Below are positions 33,929 to 42,625 of a stretch of 53,009 nucleotides of DNA, in pieces; the stretch's first letter is position 1, and every line of letters begins with the position of its first letter. A model generated the notes under the pieces. It was not told where the DNA came from. It made no database searches and saw nothing but the letters and a program-made list of their open reading frames with translations. The position numbers and the translations under genes are program-made. Origin of the DNA: Chloroflexota bacterium (GTDB lineage: Bacteria > Chloroflexota > Anaerolineae > Aggregatilineales > Phototrophicaceae); contig WTGN01000087.1 in assembly GCA_011523545.1 (NCBI GenBank), positions 1 through 53,009 on the forward strand. The letters are read 5' to 3'.

Positions 33929-34486
33929 TTAGGCTTGATCTTCCACCCAAACGGGCAGATGACCCAGGGCGACAATATCGTACCACTGCGCGCGATCACC
34001 CTCGGTGAAGATCGCCGCTTCAACGGCGACATGCGCGCCGGCCTTGTCCATGATCAGGCGCATCCCCTGAAGCGTGCTGCCGGTCGAAATCACGTCATCG
34101 ACAATGGCGATCCGTTTCCCCTCGACCAGTTTGCGGTCCTTTTCATCCAGGTATAGCGTCTGTGGCTGCCCGGTGGTGATGCTCAGCGTTTCGCTTTGCA
34201 AGGCGTCGCCCATATAAGGCTTGTGCGTCTTGCGCAAGACGATGTATGGCAGGCGCATCTCGGAACTGAGCGCATGAGCCAGGGGGATGGACTTGGCCTC
34301 GGCGGTGACCAGCACTTCAATGCCGCGCCCGGTCAACTTCTCAGCCAATTCCGCGCTCACGGCGTTGACAAATTCATAATCGCCAAGAATGTTGAGGATC
34401 GCTATCTTGACGCCGGGCTTGATCTCCATCAGCGGCAAATCGCGCTTGACGCCGGCAACTTCTACTGAATGGGAATTGTCAACCAT
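33929..34486 (-). CDS. Phosphoribosyltransferase family protein (adenine/xanthine type)
   Basis: 185 aa type I phosphoribosyltransferase. The PRPP-binding motif IVDDVISTGSTL is intact, and the preceding segment VLVTAEAKSIPLAHALS and the RKTHKPYMG stretch resemble adenine or xanthine phosphoribosyltransferases. The exact base cannot be fixed. The ATG has GAGG about seven bases upstream. It lies between the ComEA-like gene and the LolD-type ATPase with short gaps, all on the minus strand. Confidence 0.87.
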   Translation of the reverse strand: MVDNSHSVEVAGVKRDLPLMEIKPGVKIAILNILGDYEFVNAVSAELAEKLTGRGIEVLVTAEAKSIPLAHALSSEMRLPYIVLRKTHKPYMGDALQSETLSITTGQPQTLYLDEKDRKLVEGKRIAIVDDVISTGSTLQGMRLIMDKAGAHVAVEAAIFTEGDRAQWYDIVALGHLPVWVEDQA

Positions 34487-34556
34487 CGCATATCCTCATA
34501 GCAAATTAGAATCGCTTTCGCCTGATTATATCCCGGCCGAATCCGCCATCGAAACG

Positions 34557-35306
34557 CTAGACGCCGAACTCGCCCAAGCGCGTCGCCGCCTTCGGATTCA
34601 TTTGGCCGTCAGCGTGTTCCGCGCCGAAGCCGTCGACAATCCGGCCATCAACAAGGGTTAGCACGCGGTCCATCTCTGATGCGAGCGACGGGTCGTGCGT
34701 CACCAGCACCACCGTCGTCCCTTGCTCAGCGCGGATTGCCTTGAGCGCTGCCAGCACTGTCTCGCCCGATTGTGAATCCAGATTGCCAGTCGGCTCGTCG
34801 GCTAGCAGAATCGGCGGGTTATTCGCCAGGGCGCGGGCAATCGCGACCCGCTGCTGCTCCCCGCCGCTCAATTCACTCGGGCGGTGATGATGACGCCCGC
34901 CCAAACCCAGATTCTCCAGCAGGTCCCTGGCGCGCTGAAAGGGCTTGTGCCGGCGAACCTGGGCGAACTCGATCGGCAGCGCAACATTTTCCAGCGCCGT
35001 CAAGGTGGGAATCAGATTGAAGAACTGGAATACAAAACCGATTTTCTGGTTGCGAATGTCGGTGAGCTGCGCTTCATTCATCTTGCTTATGTCTAAGCCG
35101 TCGATTTCGATTGAGCCTTCCGTGGGGCTGTCCAAACCGCCGATGATCCCGAGCAAAGTGCTCTTCCCGCTGCCCGACGGGCCAATGATGCCCACCATTT
35201 CATTGTGGTAAATCGTGAGGTCCACGCCCCGCAGCGCGCGCACAACCTGTGTGCCCAGCTTGAGCTCTCTTTTGACGCGGCTCGCGCGGATGACTGGTTG
35301 GCGCAT
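34557..35306 (-). CDS. ABC transporter ATP-binding protein, LolD/MacB type
   Basis: 249 aa ATPase of the LolD/FtsE/MacB class. It has Walker A GPSGSGKSTLL, the class-typical FVFQFFNLIPTLTALENV Q-loop region, signature LSGGEQQRVAIARAL, Walker B ILLADEPTGNLD and VTHD. Such proteins pair with MacB/FtsX-like permeases acting on the envelope. No permease gene is adjacent on either side, so it is an orphan within this window. Confidence 0.9.
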   Translation of the reverse strand: MRQPVIRASRVKRELKLGTQVVRALRGVDLTIYHNEMVGIIGPSGSGKSTLLGIIGGLDSPTEGSIEIDGLDISKMNEAQLTDIRNQKIGFVFQFFNLIPTLTALENVALPIEFAQVRRHKPFQRARDLLENLGLGGRHHHRPSELSGGEQQRVAIARALANNPPILLADEPTGNLDSQSGETVLAALKAIRAEQGTTVVLVTHDPSLASEMDRVLTLVDGRIVDGFGAEHADGQMNPKAATRLGEFGV

Positions 35307-35405
35307 CGTACGCCTTTCCCCGTTCGCTTCATTGACGCTGCCCTATCCTACGCAGATGCCGCGCGATAGTCGCAGGGCGCGTCATAGAACGGCGAGCGAC
35401 CGCCG

Positions 35406-37064
35406 CTACACTTCGTTGACAATGCTGAAAATCATCGGGCGCCGCTTGGTTTCGTTGTAGATCATCTTGCCCAGGCTCTCTTCAACCAGGCTCCGGCGAT
35501 TGCCATTTGAGCGCCGGCTGCGATTGACCGTTTCTGTTATGTTGTCGCGTATTTGCTCGAGGAAATCTTCCGCTTCCTTCAGGTAGACGAAGCCGCGGGA
35601 AACGATGCGCGGTTCATCAAGCAACTTGCCGCTCAATTGATCGACATTGACGCTGACCAATACGAAACCGTCCTTGGCCAATACTTCGCGGTCGCGTATC
35701 ACAGCGCGCCCGACATCGCCCACGCCGCTGCCATCGACAAAGACGTAGCCGCCCGGTTGGCGCTCGCCCACTCTGATGCCGCGCGCATCCAGCTCGATCG
35801 TGGCGCCGTTCTCCACCATTATCACGTTCTCGGCCGGGACGCCGTTATCAGCCGCCAGCTTGGCATGCAGGTGCAAATGGCGAATCTCGCCGTGAACCGG
35901 CATCAAATGGCGCGGCTGCGTCAGATTGAGCATCAGGCGCATCTCTTCTTGGCGGGCATGGCCAGAGACATGCACCGCTTCTATCGGATCGTAGATGACA
36001 TCGGCGCCGCGTTGAATCAAGCCATTGATCGTGCGGTAGACCATTTCTTCGTTGCCCGGGATCGGGTGCGACGAGAGGATAATCGTATCGCCCGCGCGCA
36101 CATCCAATTGGCGATGACGGCCTTTCGCCAGTTTGCCCAGCACGGCTGAGGGCTCGCCTTGCGACCCCGTGACCATGAATACGACTTTGTGCGGGGGCAT
36201 GGCCTGGGCCTGCCCAATGCTGACGAGCATGTTGTCATCCACATCGAGATAACCGAGTTTGCGCGCGATCTTGGCATATTCCGACATGGTATAGCCGGTG
36301 ATGCAGACCTTGCGCTTGTGGTTGCGCGCGGCATTGACCACCTGCTGCACACGCGAAACCAGCGAGGCGAAAGTCGCCACCATTATCCGCCCCTTGGCGC
36401 CGCGGAATACTCTGTCCAGCGCCCCGTCAATCACTGCTTCGGACTGCGTCCAGCCGGCGCGGTCCGCGTTGGTGCTGTCCGCCATCAAAAGCAGGACGCC
36501 CCGCTGCGCGAAACCAGCCAGCTTGGCGTAATCCGTCTTGCGCCCGTGAACCGGCGTGTTGTCAAACTTGTAATCGCCGGTATGCACGATCATGCCGTAT
36601 GGCGTCTCGATCCCGTAGCCGACGCAATCGGGAATGCTATGGCAGACGTGAAAGCTCTCCAGCGAAAACGGTCCCATTTTGATGGTATCGCCCGCTTCAA
36701 ATGTGCGCAGATCGGTCGACTTGAGCAGACGCGCGTTCTTGAGCTTTACCTGCAGGAGGCCGGACGTCAGCGGTGTTGCATACAGGGGAATGCCCGGGAA
36801 GGCTTTGATGACATGCTGTACCGCGCCGATATGATCTTCGTGGCCATGCGTAAAAGCCACGCCATGCAATCGAATATCAGCGCGCTGTTCCAGCCAGCGA
36901 AAGTCCGGAATGATGTAATCGACGCCGTGCATGTCGTTGGCCGGGAACATGATGCCGGAATCGAGCAGGAAGCCTTCCCCATTGCATTCGAATAGGGTCA
37001 TGTTCTTGCCGATTTCGCCCAGACCTCCGATCGGGGTGATCTTGTACTTGGGTTTCTTTGCCAT
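35406..37064 (-). CDS. rnj: Ribonuclease J
   Basis: 552 aa metallo-beta-lactamase/beta-CASP RNase. The zinc motif HGHEDHIG, the beta-CASP segment GAKGRIMVATFASLVSRVQ, the TGSQGEPSAVLGKLA stretch and SSHPIPGNE match RNase J1/J2, with the C-terminal RNase J domain ending RRPMIFSIVNEV. It processes and degrades mRNA from the 5' end or internally. GGAGAG lies about ten bases before the ATG. A perfect TATAAT at 37259-37264 (minus) suggests a leader of about 190 bases, which is long. Confidence 0.95.
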   Translation of the reverse strand: MAKKPKYKITPIGGLGEIGKNMTLFECNGEGFLLDSGIMFPANDMHGVDYIIPDFRWLEQRADIRLHGVAFTHGHEDHIGAVQHVIKAFPGIPLYATPLTSGLLQVKLKNARLLKSTDLRTFEAGDTIKMGPFSLESFHVCHSIPDCVGYGIETPYGMIVHTGDYKFDNTPVHGRKTDYAKLAGFAQRGVLLLMADSTNADRAGWTQSEAVIDGALDRVFRGAKGRIMVATFASLVSRVQQVVNAARNHKRKVCITGYTMSEYAKIARKLGYLDVDDNMLVSIGQAQAMPPHKVVFMVTGSQGEPSAVLGKLAKGRHRQLDVRAGDTIILSSHPIPGNEEMVYRTINGLIQRGADVIYDPIEAVHVSGHARQEEMRLMLNLTQPRHLMPVHGEIRHLHLHAKLAADNGVPAENVIMVENGATIELDARGIRVGERQPGGYVFVDGSGVGDVGRAVIRDREVLAKDGFVLVSVNVDQLSGKLLDEPRIVSRGFVYLKEAEDFLEQIRDNITETVNRSRRSNGNRRSLVEESLGKMIYNETKRRPMIFSIVNEV

Positions 37065-37091
37065 GTGAAGGAACTCTCCAAACTGAAAATG

Positions 37092-37115
37092 CCCGTAAAC
37101 TTGTCCGCGTACGGG
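37092..37115. repeat. Small inverted repeat in the rnj leader
   Basis: CCCGTA (37092-37097) and TACGGG (37110-37115) form a six-base-pair hairpin with a 12-base loop, 28 bases upstream of the rnj ATG. It could be a structure for autoregulation of RNase J; this is speculative. Confidence 0.3.
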
Positions 37116-37258
37116 TTTCGATACGATTTATGGGTTTGCTTTGATCAAATGCTATGTAAGCGCTCCTCGCCAAATCAAGTGCTTATGGATTGCATCGCGC
37201 CGTCTCTTCGGGCGCGTTTTGGTCTGAGTCAACCGGCTCAAGCATACAATCTCCAAGC

Positions 37259-37264
37259 ATTATA
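37259..37264 (-). promoter_or_regulatory. Possible -10 element for rnj
   Basis: A perfect TATAAT on the minus strand lies 20 bases from the wecE-like stop and about 190 bases before the rnj start. The -35 region at 16-17 bases is weak, so the assignment is tentative. Confidence 0.4.
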
Positions 37265-37283
37265 GCACAAGCTGCCGATTGTC

Positions 37284-38429
37284 CTATTGCCACTCTTCGA
37301 AGGCTTGCAATGCCGCGATAACTTCGTCCTGATCAGCGGGCGACAGCGCATAGAAGAACGGCAGGCGCAAGAGTCGATCCGCCAGGTCTTCCGTGACCGG
37401 GCAGTCACCCGGCTTGCCGCCATAGCGCTGGCCCATCGTCGATAAATGCAGCGGCTGATAATGAAAGACGCTCAGGATGCCCCAATCCTTGAGATGTTGA
37501 ATCAGGGCGGCCCGCGCTTTCAAGGATGGCAGCAGCATGAAATACAAGTGGTACGCCTGGTCGACATAAGCGGGAACGGTGGGCAAGGCTACATTGTTGG
37601 ACGCGGCCCAAGCGCTCAAACCCCGCTGATACCGGCGCCAGATGTCCTCGCGGCGCGCTTGAATTGCCGCCGCCTGCTCAAATTGCGCCAGCAGAAACGC
37701 GGCAAGCATATCCGACGGCAAATAGCTGGAACCCAGGTCGACCCAGGTGTATTTGTCGACTTGACCGCGGAAGAAGCGGCTGCGGTTGGTGCCTTTTTCC
37801 CGGATGATTTCGGCGCGTTCGATCAGACCCGGGTCGGTGATCAGCAGGGCGCCGCCTTCGCCGCAGGTGAAGTTCTTGGTTTCATGAAAGCTCAGCGTCG
37901 CCAGTTCGCCGAAAGTGCCGAGGTAGCGGCCCTTGTAACGCGCAAAGAGACCATGAGCGTTGTCTTCAACGACGGCGACATTTCGCTCACGCGCGATTTT
38001 CATGATCGCATCCATCTCACAAGCGACGCCGGCGTAATGCACCAGGACAATCGCCCGCGTTCTTTCGGTTATGAGGTCGGGCAATTTGCGCTCGTCGAGG
38101 TTCAGTGTGTCCGGCCGAATATCGGCGAAGACCGGCTTGGCGCCGCGTAGGGCGAAGGCGTTAACGCTGGACACAAACGTGAAGGACGGCACGATGACTT
38201 CGTCGCCGGGCTTGATATCCAGCAGCAGCGCAGCCATTTCCAGCGCGTGCGTGCAAGATGTGGTTAGCAGCGCTTTAGGGATCGCCAGCCTCTCTTCGAG
38301 GAAGGCCTGGCATCGCTCGCTGTATTCGCCGTCGCCGGAAATATGCCCGTTGGCGAGACTGTCGCTGACGTAGGCGAGCTCCTGCCCGAGACAGGTCGGC
38401 ACATTAAAGGGAATCCGGTATTGAGTCAT
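37284..38429 (-). CDS. wecE: dTDP-4-amino-4,6-dideoxy-sugar aminotransferase (WecE/RffA-like)
   Basis: 381 aa PLP-dependent DegT/DnrJ/EryC1 family aminotransferase, closest in motif to WecE/RffA. The PLP lysine is in SFHETKNFTCGEGGAL, and VEDNAHGL, FTFVSSVNAF and the C-terminal FHYQPLH stretch are family-typical. It should aminate dTDP-4-keto-6-deoxyglucose, the RmlB product, giving dTDP-4-amino-4,6-dideoxygalactose. It is the last gene of a four-gene minus-strand operon, 34 bases after the WecD-like acetyltransferase. Confidence 0.9.
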   Translation of the reverse strand: MTQYRIPFNVPTCLGQELAYVSDSLANGHISGDGEYSERCQAFLEERLAIPKALLTTSCTHALEMAALLLDIKPGDEVIVPSFTFVSSVNAFALRGAKPVFADIRPDTLNLDERKLPDLITERTRAIVLVHYAGVACEMDAIMKIARERNVAVVEDNAHGLFARYKGRYLGTFGELATLSFHETKNFTCGEGGALLITDPGLIERAEIIREKGTNRSRFFRGQVDKYTWVDLGSSYLPSDMLAAFLLAQFEQAAAIQARREDIWRRYQRGLSAWAASNNVALPTVPAYVDQAYHLYFMLLPSLKARAALIQHLKDWGILSVFHYQPLHLSTMGQRYGGKPGDCPVTEDLADRLLRLPFFYALSPADQDEVIAALQAFEEWQ

Positions 38430-38463
38430 GGTCGTCTCATCATGTGCAAATCTTCTACAGCGC

Positions 38464-39207
38464 TCAGTCGGGTTGCTTAAACCACTTGTGGAACCACAAT
38501 TCGACTGAGCGCGTAAGGAAACCGCAGCCCTGATACAGCCGCTGCGCCGCGATGTTACTCCCCTGTGTTATCACGTTCAGTCGCTCGATACCTTGCCCCG
38601 ACAGGTGGCGGGCCGCGTAAGCGACCATGCCGCGCGCGCAGCCGGCGCCGCGAACTGAAGGCGCCACGCCGACCAGGCCAAGATTGGCTTCATCGGCTGG
38701 ATCTTGCAGATGGCAAGTGACGAAACCAACCGGTCGGCCCGCCATTTCGGCGACGATGACCGCCGCGGCAAAATCAGTCTTGAGGCTTTTTTCCAGCCAG
38801 ATCTGATACATTAGATGGGCCTTGTCAGCGCCGAATCGCCGGTCGGCGTAAAAGCGCGACAAGGTGAAGCTGCCGCCGGCAACAGGCAGCAGCGCCTCAA
38901 AATCGCTTTCCTGCGCCAACCTCATTTGGAGCTCGGGGCCGGGCGCCGCATTCGTAATATCGTCGGCGGCGGCCGCCAACGTGAGGCGAATGTCGACGAA
39001 ATCAAACTGAGCTGCCTGCAACGCCGAAACAGTATCCTGGTCAGCCGCGTCCGCCAAGAAATAAAGGCAGTCAATGTCCTGGGCACGGCACTCCGCCTCC
39101 AGCTCTTGAAAGGCGGGGCCATCCAGTTGGCGCGCCGTCGCCCGGGCGATGCGAAAACCAAAGTGCGACGAATCCCAAGGCAGAAATTCTGTCATCGCGC
39201 CGGTCAT
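38464..39207 (-). CDS. WecD/RffC-like dTDP-fucosamine acyltransferase (GNAT)
   Basis: 247 aa GNAT protein starting MTGAMTEFLPWDSSHFGFRIARA, the N-terminal pattern typical of WecD/RffC. The acetyl-CoA loop is seen in VGVAPSVRGAGCARGMVAYA, and GSNIAAQRLYQGCGFL closes the fold. WecD acetylates the 4-amino group of dTDP-Fuc4N; the same role is inferred from the neighbouring aminotransferase. The ATG overlaps the preceding GT2 stop by four bases (ATGA). Confidence 0.82.
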   Translation of the reverse strand: MTGAMTEFLPWDSSHFGFRIARATARQLDGPAFQELEAECRAQDIDCLYFLADAADQDTVSALQAAQFDFVDIRLTLAAAADDITNAAPGPELQMRLAQESDFEALLPVAGGSFTLSRFYADRRFGADKAHLMYQIWLEKSLKTDFAAAVIVAEMAGRPVGFVTCHLQDPADEANLGLVGVAPSVRGAGCARGMVAYAARHLSGQGIERLNVITQGSNIAAQRLYQGCGFLTRSVELWFHKWFKQPD

Positions 39208-40160
39208 GCTTTGATATCTTCCCGCTCGTCGGTCATCTGTCGCACAAGGTAAACCGGGCGATCCATTATCCGCAGGTGCATCCTCGCCAGGTATTCGCCT
39301 ATGATGCCGAGGGCGAACATCTGGGCGCCGGCAAAGATGGAGACCAGCGACGCGATAAATGTGAAGCCGGGCACTTCAAACCTGAATGCGTACAATTGAC
39401 TCAGCACAAGATATGCAAGAATCACGCTGCCAAAGGCCGTCATCAGCAGGCCAAGTAAGCTGGCCATACGCAGCGGCAGCGTGCTGAAACCGGTGATCAT
39501 GTTGAAGGCATGGATAAGCAGCTTGCCAATCGTATAGGTCGATTTGCCGATGGTGCGTTGACGATGCTCGATGGGGACGGCGACGAAACTCGTCGTGCCC
39601 CAGGTCAGCAGTACGTCAATGTTGACAAGCGGCCCGCGGAAGTCGGCGAATGATTCGCGCAGGCTGGCGCGGAAGGCGCGAAAGGAGCTCACTCTGCGAG
39701 CCGTATGCGCGCCCATTGCGCCCTGCAAGACGACTTTCGTCGAGACGGAAGCGATGTTGCGCAGTAAACTGTGCCGCTCGTTTAACGGCGTGCCATAAAC
39801 CACGTCATAGCCCCCGGCGAGCTTGTCAAGCAGGTCGCCGATGCGTTCGGTCGGGTGCTGCAAATCATCATCCATGGTAACGACATACTCGTAGCGCGCG
39901 GCGCGAATGCCGCAGAGCAGCGCGTTATGCTGCCCATAATTCCGCATCAGCCGGTAGCCGCGCACAAACGTGTGCAGGGCGGAGAGCTGCTCAATCACTG
40001 CCCAGCTATTGTCGCCGCCGTCGTCTTCCACCAGGATCACTTCCCAGCTTCCGGCAATTTTCGGCAATTCGCGCGCCAGCGCCTCGACGACAAGGGCGAT
40101 GCTCTTTTCGCTACGATAGACCGGAATGACAACGGAAACGCTTGCCGCCTTCATTTTCAC
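39204..40160 (-). CDS. Polyprenyl-phosphate glycosyltransferase, GtrB/ArnC-like GT2
   Basis: 318 aa GT2 enzyme with a cytosolic catalytic part (SVVIPVYRSEKSI, LVEDDGGDN, MDDDLQHPTE) and two C-terminal transmembrane helices (about 230-258 and 270-295), ending in GEYLARMHLRIMDRPVYLVRQ. This layout is that of ArnC, GtrB and DPM-like enzymes that move a nucleotide sugar to undecaprenyl phosphate. GTG start overlapping the formyltransferase stop by four bases. It would load the amino sugar made by its neighbours onto the lipid carrier. Confidence 0.9.
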   Translation of the reverse strand: MKMKAASVSVVIPVYRSEKSIALVVEALARELPKIAGSWEVILVEDDGGDNSWAVIEQLSALHTFVRGYRLMRNYGQHNALLCGIRAARYEYVVTMDDDLQHPTERIGDLLDKLAGGYDVVYGTPLNERHSLLRNIASVSTKVVLQGAMGAHTARRVSSFRAFRASLRESFADFRGPLVNIDVLLTWGTTSFVAVPIEHRQRTIGKSTYTIGKLLIHAFNMITGFSTLPLRMASLLGLLMTAFGSVILAYLVLSQLYAFRFEVPGFTFIASLVSIFAGAQMFALGIIGEYLARMHLRIMDRPVYLVRQMTDEREDIKA

Positions 40161-41086
40161 CCGCCCAAGGTCAGTGACAGCGATGTCAGGACGCGACCCG
40201 CATTAACAATCGGTTCTCCGTCCAACTGTACTGTTTGCAAGCGAATCACGCCGTCGCCGGTCAAGACAGAGGCGCTGCCGTCAGGCTGCGATTCGAGGAC
40301 GCGGCCGGGCGCGTATGACACATAGTTGCGCGGTGCGCTAGGCAAATCTGCCGACCAGATTGTCAGCTTGCGGCGTTCAAGGAATGTAAAGGCGCCTGGA
40401 TAGGGCTTGCCGGTCGCGCGGATGAGATTGAAGATATCGCGCGCGCTCTTCCTCCAGTCGATGAGCGCGTCCGCCGGGGTCCATTTGCAAGTATAGGTGG
40501 CGTCATCATGATTCTGTGGATAGCTGCTCACGTTGCCTGCCAACAAGCTGACGAACCAGCGGTCGGCAAGCTCAAGGTACAATTCTGTGATTCTCTCCAT
40601 TACCTCAGCTATTGTATCATCTTCGGATATGGGCGTCTTGCGCTGTTCGACAATTTCGCCGGCATCCACATGATCGCTGATTTTGAATAACGACACGCCG
40701 GTCTCGCGTTCACCGTTGATAATCGACCACACGGTTGGCGCGAAGCCGCGATATTTCGGCAGCAGCGAATCATGAAAGACAAAACAGCCGTGCCGCGCCC
40801 GAGAATAAATTGACTCCGGCACCAGATAACGCCAGCTCACGATGAGAATCAGGTCAATCGGATTGTCACGCCAAAAGCCGAGCAGATCTGGATGTGCTAC
40901 ATTTCGGGCCTCGATGAATCGCTGGCCCTGCCCCAAGGTCAAAGATCTTATCTTCTCCAGATAAGGCGGTTCCCAAGCCGTCTCGCGGAAGCTGAAGACG
41001 GTAATACTGTGACCTTTCCCAAGCTGAAAGACCTTGCAGGCAAACCGATAGCCCCGGTTTGTAGCGCAAAGCAGAACAATATGCAT
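40157..41086 (-). CDS. Sugar formyltransferase (Fmt/ArnA N-domain fold)
   Basis: 309 aa protein of the N10-formyltetrahydrofolate-dependent formyltransferase family. The core motif HDSLLPKYRGFAP (105-117) and DAGEIV (141-146) give the catalytic His and Asp. The Asn that normally sits two residues before the His (N-x-H) is Val103 here. The C-terminal domain of about 100 residues resembles the Fmt C domain. In this operon it probably formylates an amino sugar rather than Met-tRNA. ATG 41086 is chosen over an in-frame TTG 41098. It is the first gene of the operon. Confidence 0.83.
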   Translation of the reverse strand: MHIVLLCATNRGYRFACKVFQLGKGHSITVFSFRETAWEPPYLEKIRSLTLGQGQRFIEARNVAHPDLLGFWRDNPIDLILIVSWRYLVPESIYSRARHGCFVFHDSLLPKYRGFAPTVWSIINGERETGVSLFKISDHVDAGEIVEQRKTPISEDDTIAEVMERITELYLELADRWFVSLLAGNVSSYPQNHDDATYTCKWTPADALIDWRKSARDIFNLIRATGKPYPGAFTFLERRKLTIWSADLPSAPRNYVSYAPGRVLESQPDGSASVLTGDGVIRLQTVQLDGEPIVNAGRVLTSLSLTLGG

Positions 41087-41190
41087 GAGCCCACACAAGC
41101 AGGAAACAGCTGCTCTTTAGTTCCAATCATTATGAGAGGCGAGCGGCGAATGGCAAGGGGCAATGCGCTGCGCTATCATCAATCCGGCAA

Positions 41191-41218
41191 TTCGCAAGTT
41201 TTCATTCTATGCTATAAT
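41191..41218 (+). promoter_or_regulatory. Sigma-A type promoter for icd
   Basis: TTCGCA (41191-41196) and a perfect TATAAT (41213-41218) are separated by 16 bases. Transcription would begin near 41225, downstream of the earliest in-frame start of the icd frame, which supports the ATG at 41268 as the true start. Confidence 0.65.
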
Positions 41219-41267
41219 CCCGCGACTTAAGCAACGAAATATCAGAGCAAAAGGAGACAAGTCCGCG

Positions 41268-42524
41268 ATGGCGTACGACAACATCAGCATGCCCGACTCC
41301 GGTGAAAAGATCAGCTTTAGCAATGGCAGCATGCAAGTGCCGGACAATCCGATCCTGCTGTTTATTGAGGGTGACGGCATCGGATTCGATATCATGACCG
41401 CCAGCAAGAGGATCTGGGACGCGGCGGTGGAGAAGGCTTATGCCGGCGAGCGACAGATTTCCTGGATGGAAGTCTACGCTGGAGAAAAGGCGGCGGGCGT
41501 TTATGACGGCGATTATATGCCGGAGGAGACCTTTGACGCCTTTCGTGAGTTCAAAGTCGGAATAAAAGGGCCATTGACGACGCCGGTCGGCGGCGGCTTT
41601 CGCAGCTTGAATGTGACCTTGCGGCAAGTTCTGGACCTCTACAGCTGCGTGCGCCCGGTGCGCTGGTACAAGGGCGTGCCCAGCCCGCTCAAGCAGCCCG
41701 AAGATGTGGACGTCGTCATATTCCGAGAAAACACCGAAGACACATACGCTGGCATTGAATACGAATCGGGCAGCGAGGAGAACAAGAAGCTGGCCGCCTT
41801 TCTCAAATGCGAACTGGGCGCCACCAATTTCTTCCCGGACGCCGGCCTGGGCATCAAGCCGATCAGCCCCTTCGGCAGCAAGCGACTGATCCGCGCCGCC
41901 ATCCAATACGCGATCGAACGCAAGCGCAGCAGCGTCACCCTCGTGCATAAGGGCAACATCCAAAAGTTCACCGAAGGCGCGTTTCAAAAGTGGGGTTATG
42001 AGCTCGCGCGCGAAGAATTCCCCGAGCAGACGATATCATGGGACGAGGTGGCCGCCAATCACAATGGCAGCGTACCCAATGGCAAGATACTGATCCAGGA
42101 TACGATCGCCGATATCATGTTCCAGAAAATGCTGCTGCGTCCGCGCGAGCATGATGTGATCGCGACGACCAATCTCAATGGCGATTATCTGAGCGACGCG
42201 CTTGCGGCCGAAGTCGGCGGCGTGGGCATCGCGCCCGGCGCCAACATCGGCGATGAAATCGCCCTGTTCGAGGCGACGCACGGCACAGCGCCGAAGTACA
42301 CCAACAAAGACATGGTCAACCCCGGTTCGCTGCTTTTCAGCGGCGTCATGATGCTGGAGCATTTGAATTGGTTTGAAGCGGCGGACATGATCACCAAAGC
42401 CTACGAAATGACCATAGACCAGCGCACCGTCACCTACGATTTCGCGCGCCAAATGGAGGACGCGACCAAAGTCCCCACCAGCGAATTCGCCAGCCGAATC
42501 ATCGCCAATATGGATGCGGTGTGA
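41268..42524 (+). CDS. icd: NADP-dependent isocitrate dehydrogenase
   Basis: 418 aa TCA-cycle enzyme, close in length and motif to Escherichia coli Icd (416 aa). It has IEGDGIG, the substrate-binding SLNVTLRQVLDLYSCVRPVRW, the RENTEDTYAGIEYESG segment, and THGTAPKYTNKD. In that last motif the Lys-Tyr after P is the NADP-type determinant. The frame is open from 41163, but a promoter lies at 41191-41218 and AGGAG precedes ATG 41268. A strong terminator follows. Confidence 0.95.
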   Translation: MAYDNISMPDSGEKISFSNGSMQVPDNPILLFIEGDGIGFDIMTASKRIWDAAVEKAYAGERQISWMEVYAGEKAAGVYDGDYMPEETFDAFREFKVGIKGPLTTPVGGGFRSLNVTLRQVLDLYSCVRPVRWYKGVPSPLKQPEDVDVVIFRENTEDTYAGIEYESGSEENKKLAAFLKCELGATNFFPDAGLGIKPISPFGSKRLIRAAIQYAIERKRSSVTLVHKGNIQKFTEGAFQKWGYELAREEFPEQTISWDEVAANHNGSVPNGKILIQDTIADIMFQKMLLRPREHDVIATTNLNGDYLSDALAAEVGGVGIAPGANIGDEIALFEATHGTAPKYTNKDMVNPGSLLFSGVMMLEHLNWFEAADMITKAYEMTIDQRTVTYDFARQMEDATKVPTSEFASRIIANMDAV

Positions 42525-42562
42525 GAGAAGCGCGGCAGAAGCGCAAACTGGCCAGATGACAT

Positions 42563-42577
42563 GCGGGCGAGACCCGC
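42563..42577 (+). terminator. Accessory hairpin behind icd
   Basis: GCGGG (42563-42567) and CCCGC (42573-42577) form a perfect five-base-pair hairpin with a five-base loop, 15 bases before the main terminator. No T-run follows directly, so on its own it would not terminate. Confidence 0.4.
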
Positions 42578-42591
42578 CAAACGCAGCATGA

Positions 42592-42625
42592 GGAGCGGCA
42601 AACACTGCCGCTCCACTGCTTTTTT
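42592..42625 (+). terminator. Intrinsic terminator of icd
   Basis: GGAGCGGCA (42592-42600) pairs perfectly with TGCCGCTCC (42606-42614) around a five-base loop, and six T (42620-42625) follow after a short ACTGC. It is 67 bases downstream of the icd stop. Confidence 0.85.

Noticed and set aside
35384..35401. CGGCG/CGCCG hairpin downstream of rnj as a terminator
   Set aside because: The stem has only five base pairs and lacks a proper T-run.
36159..36995. Open frame of 278 codons on the plus strand
   Set aside because: It is antisense to RNase J and has no recognisable domain.
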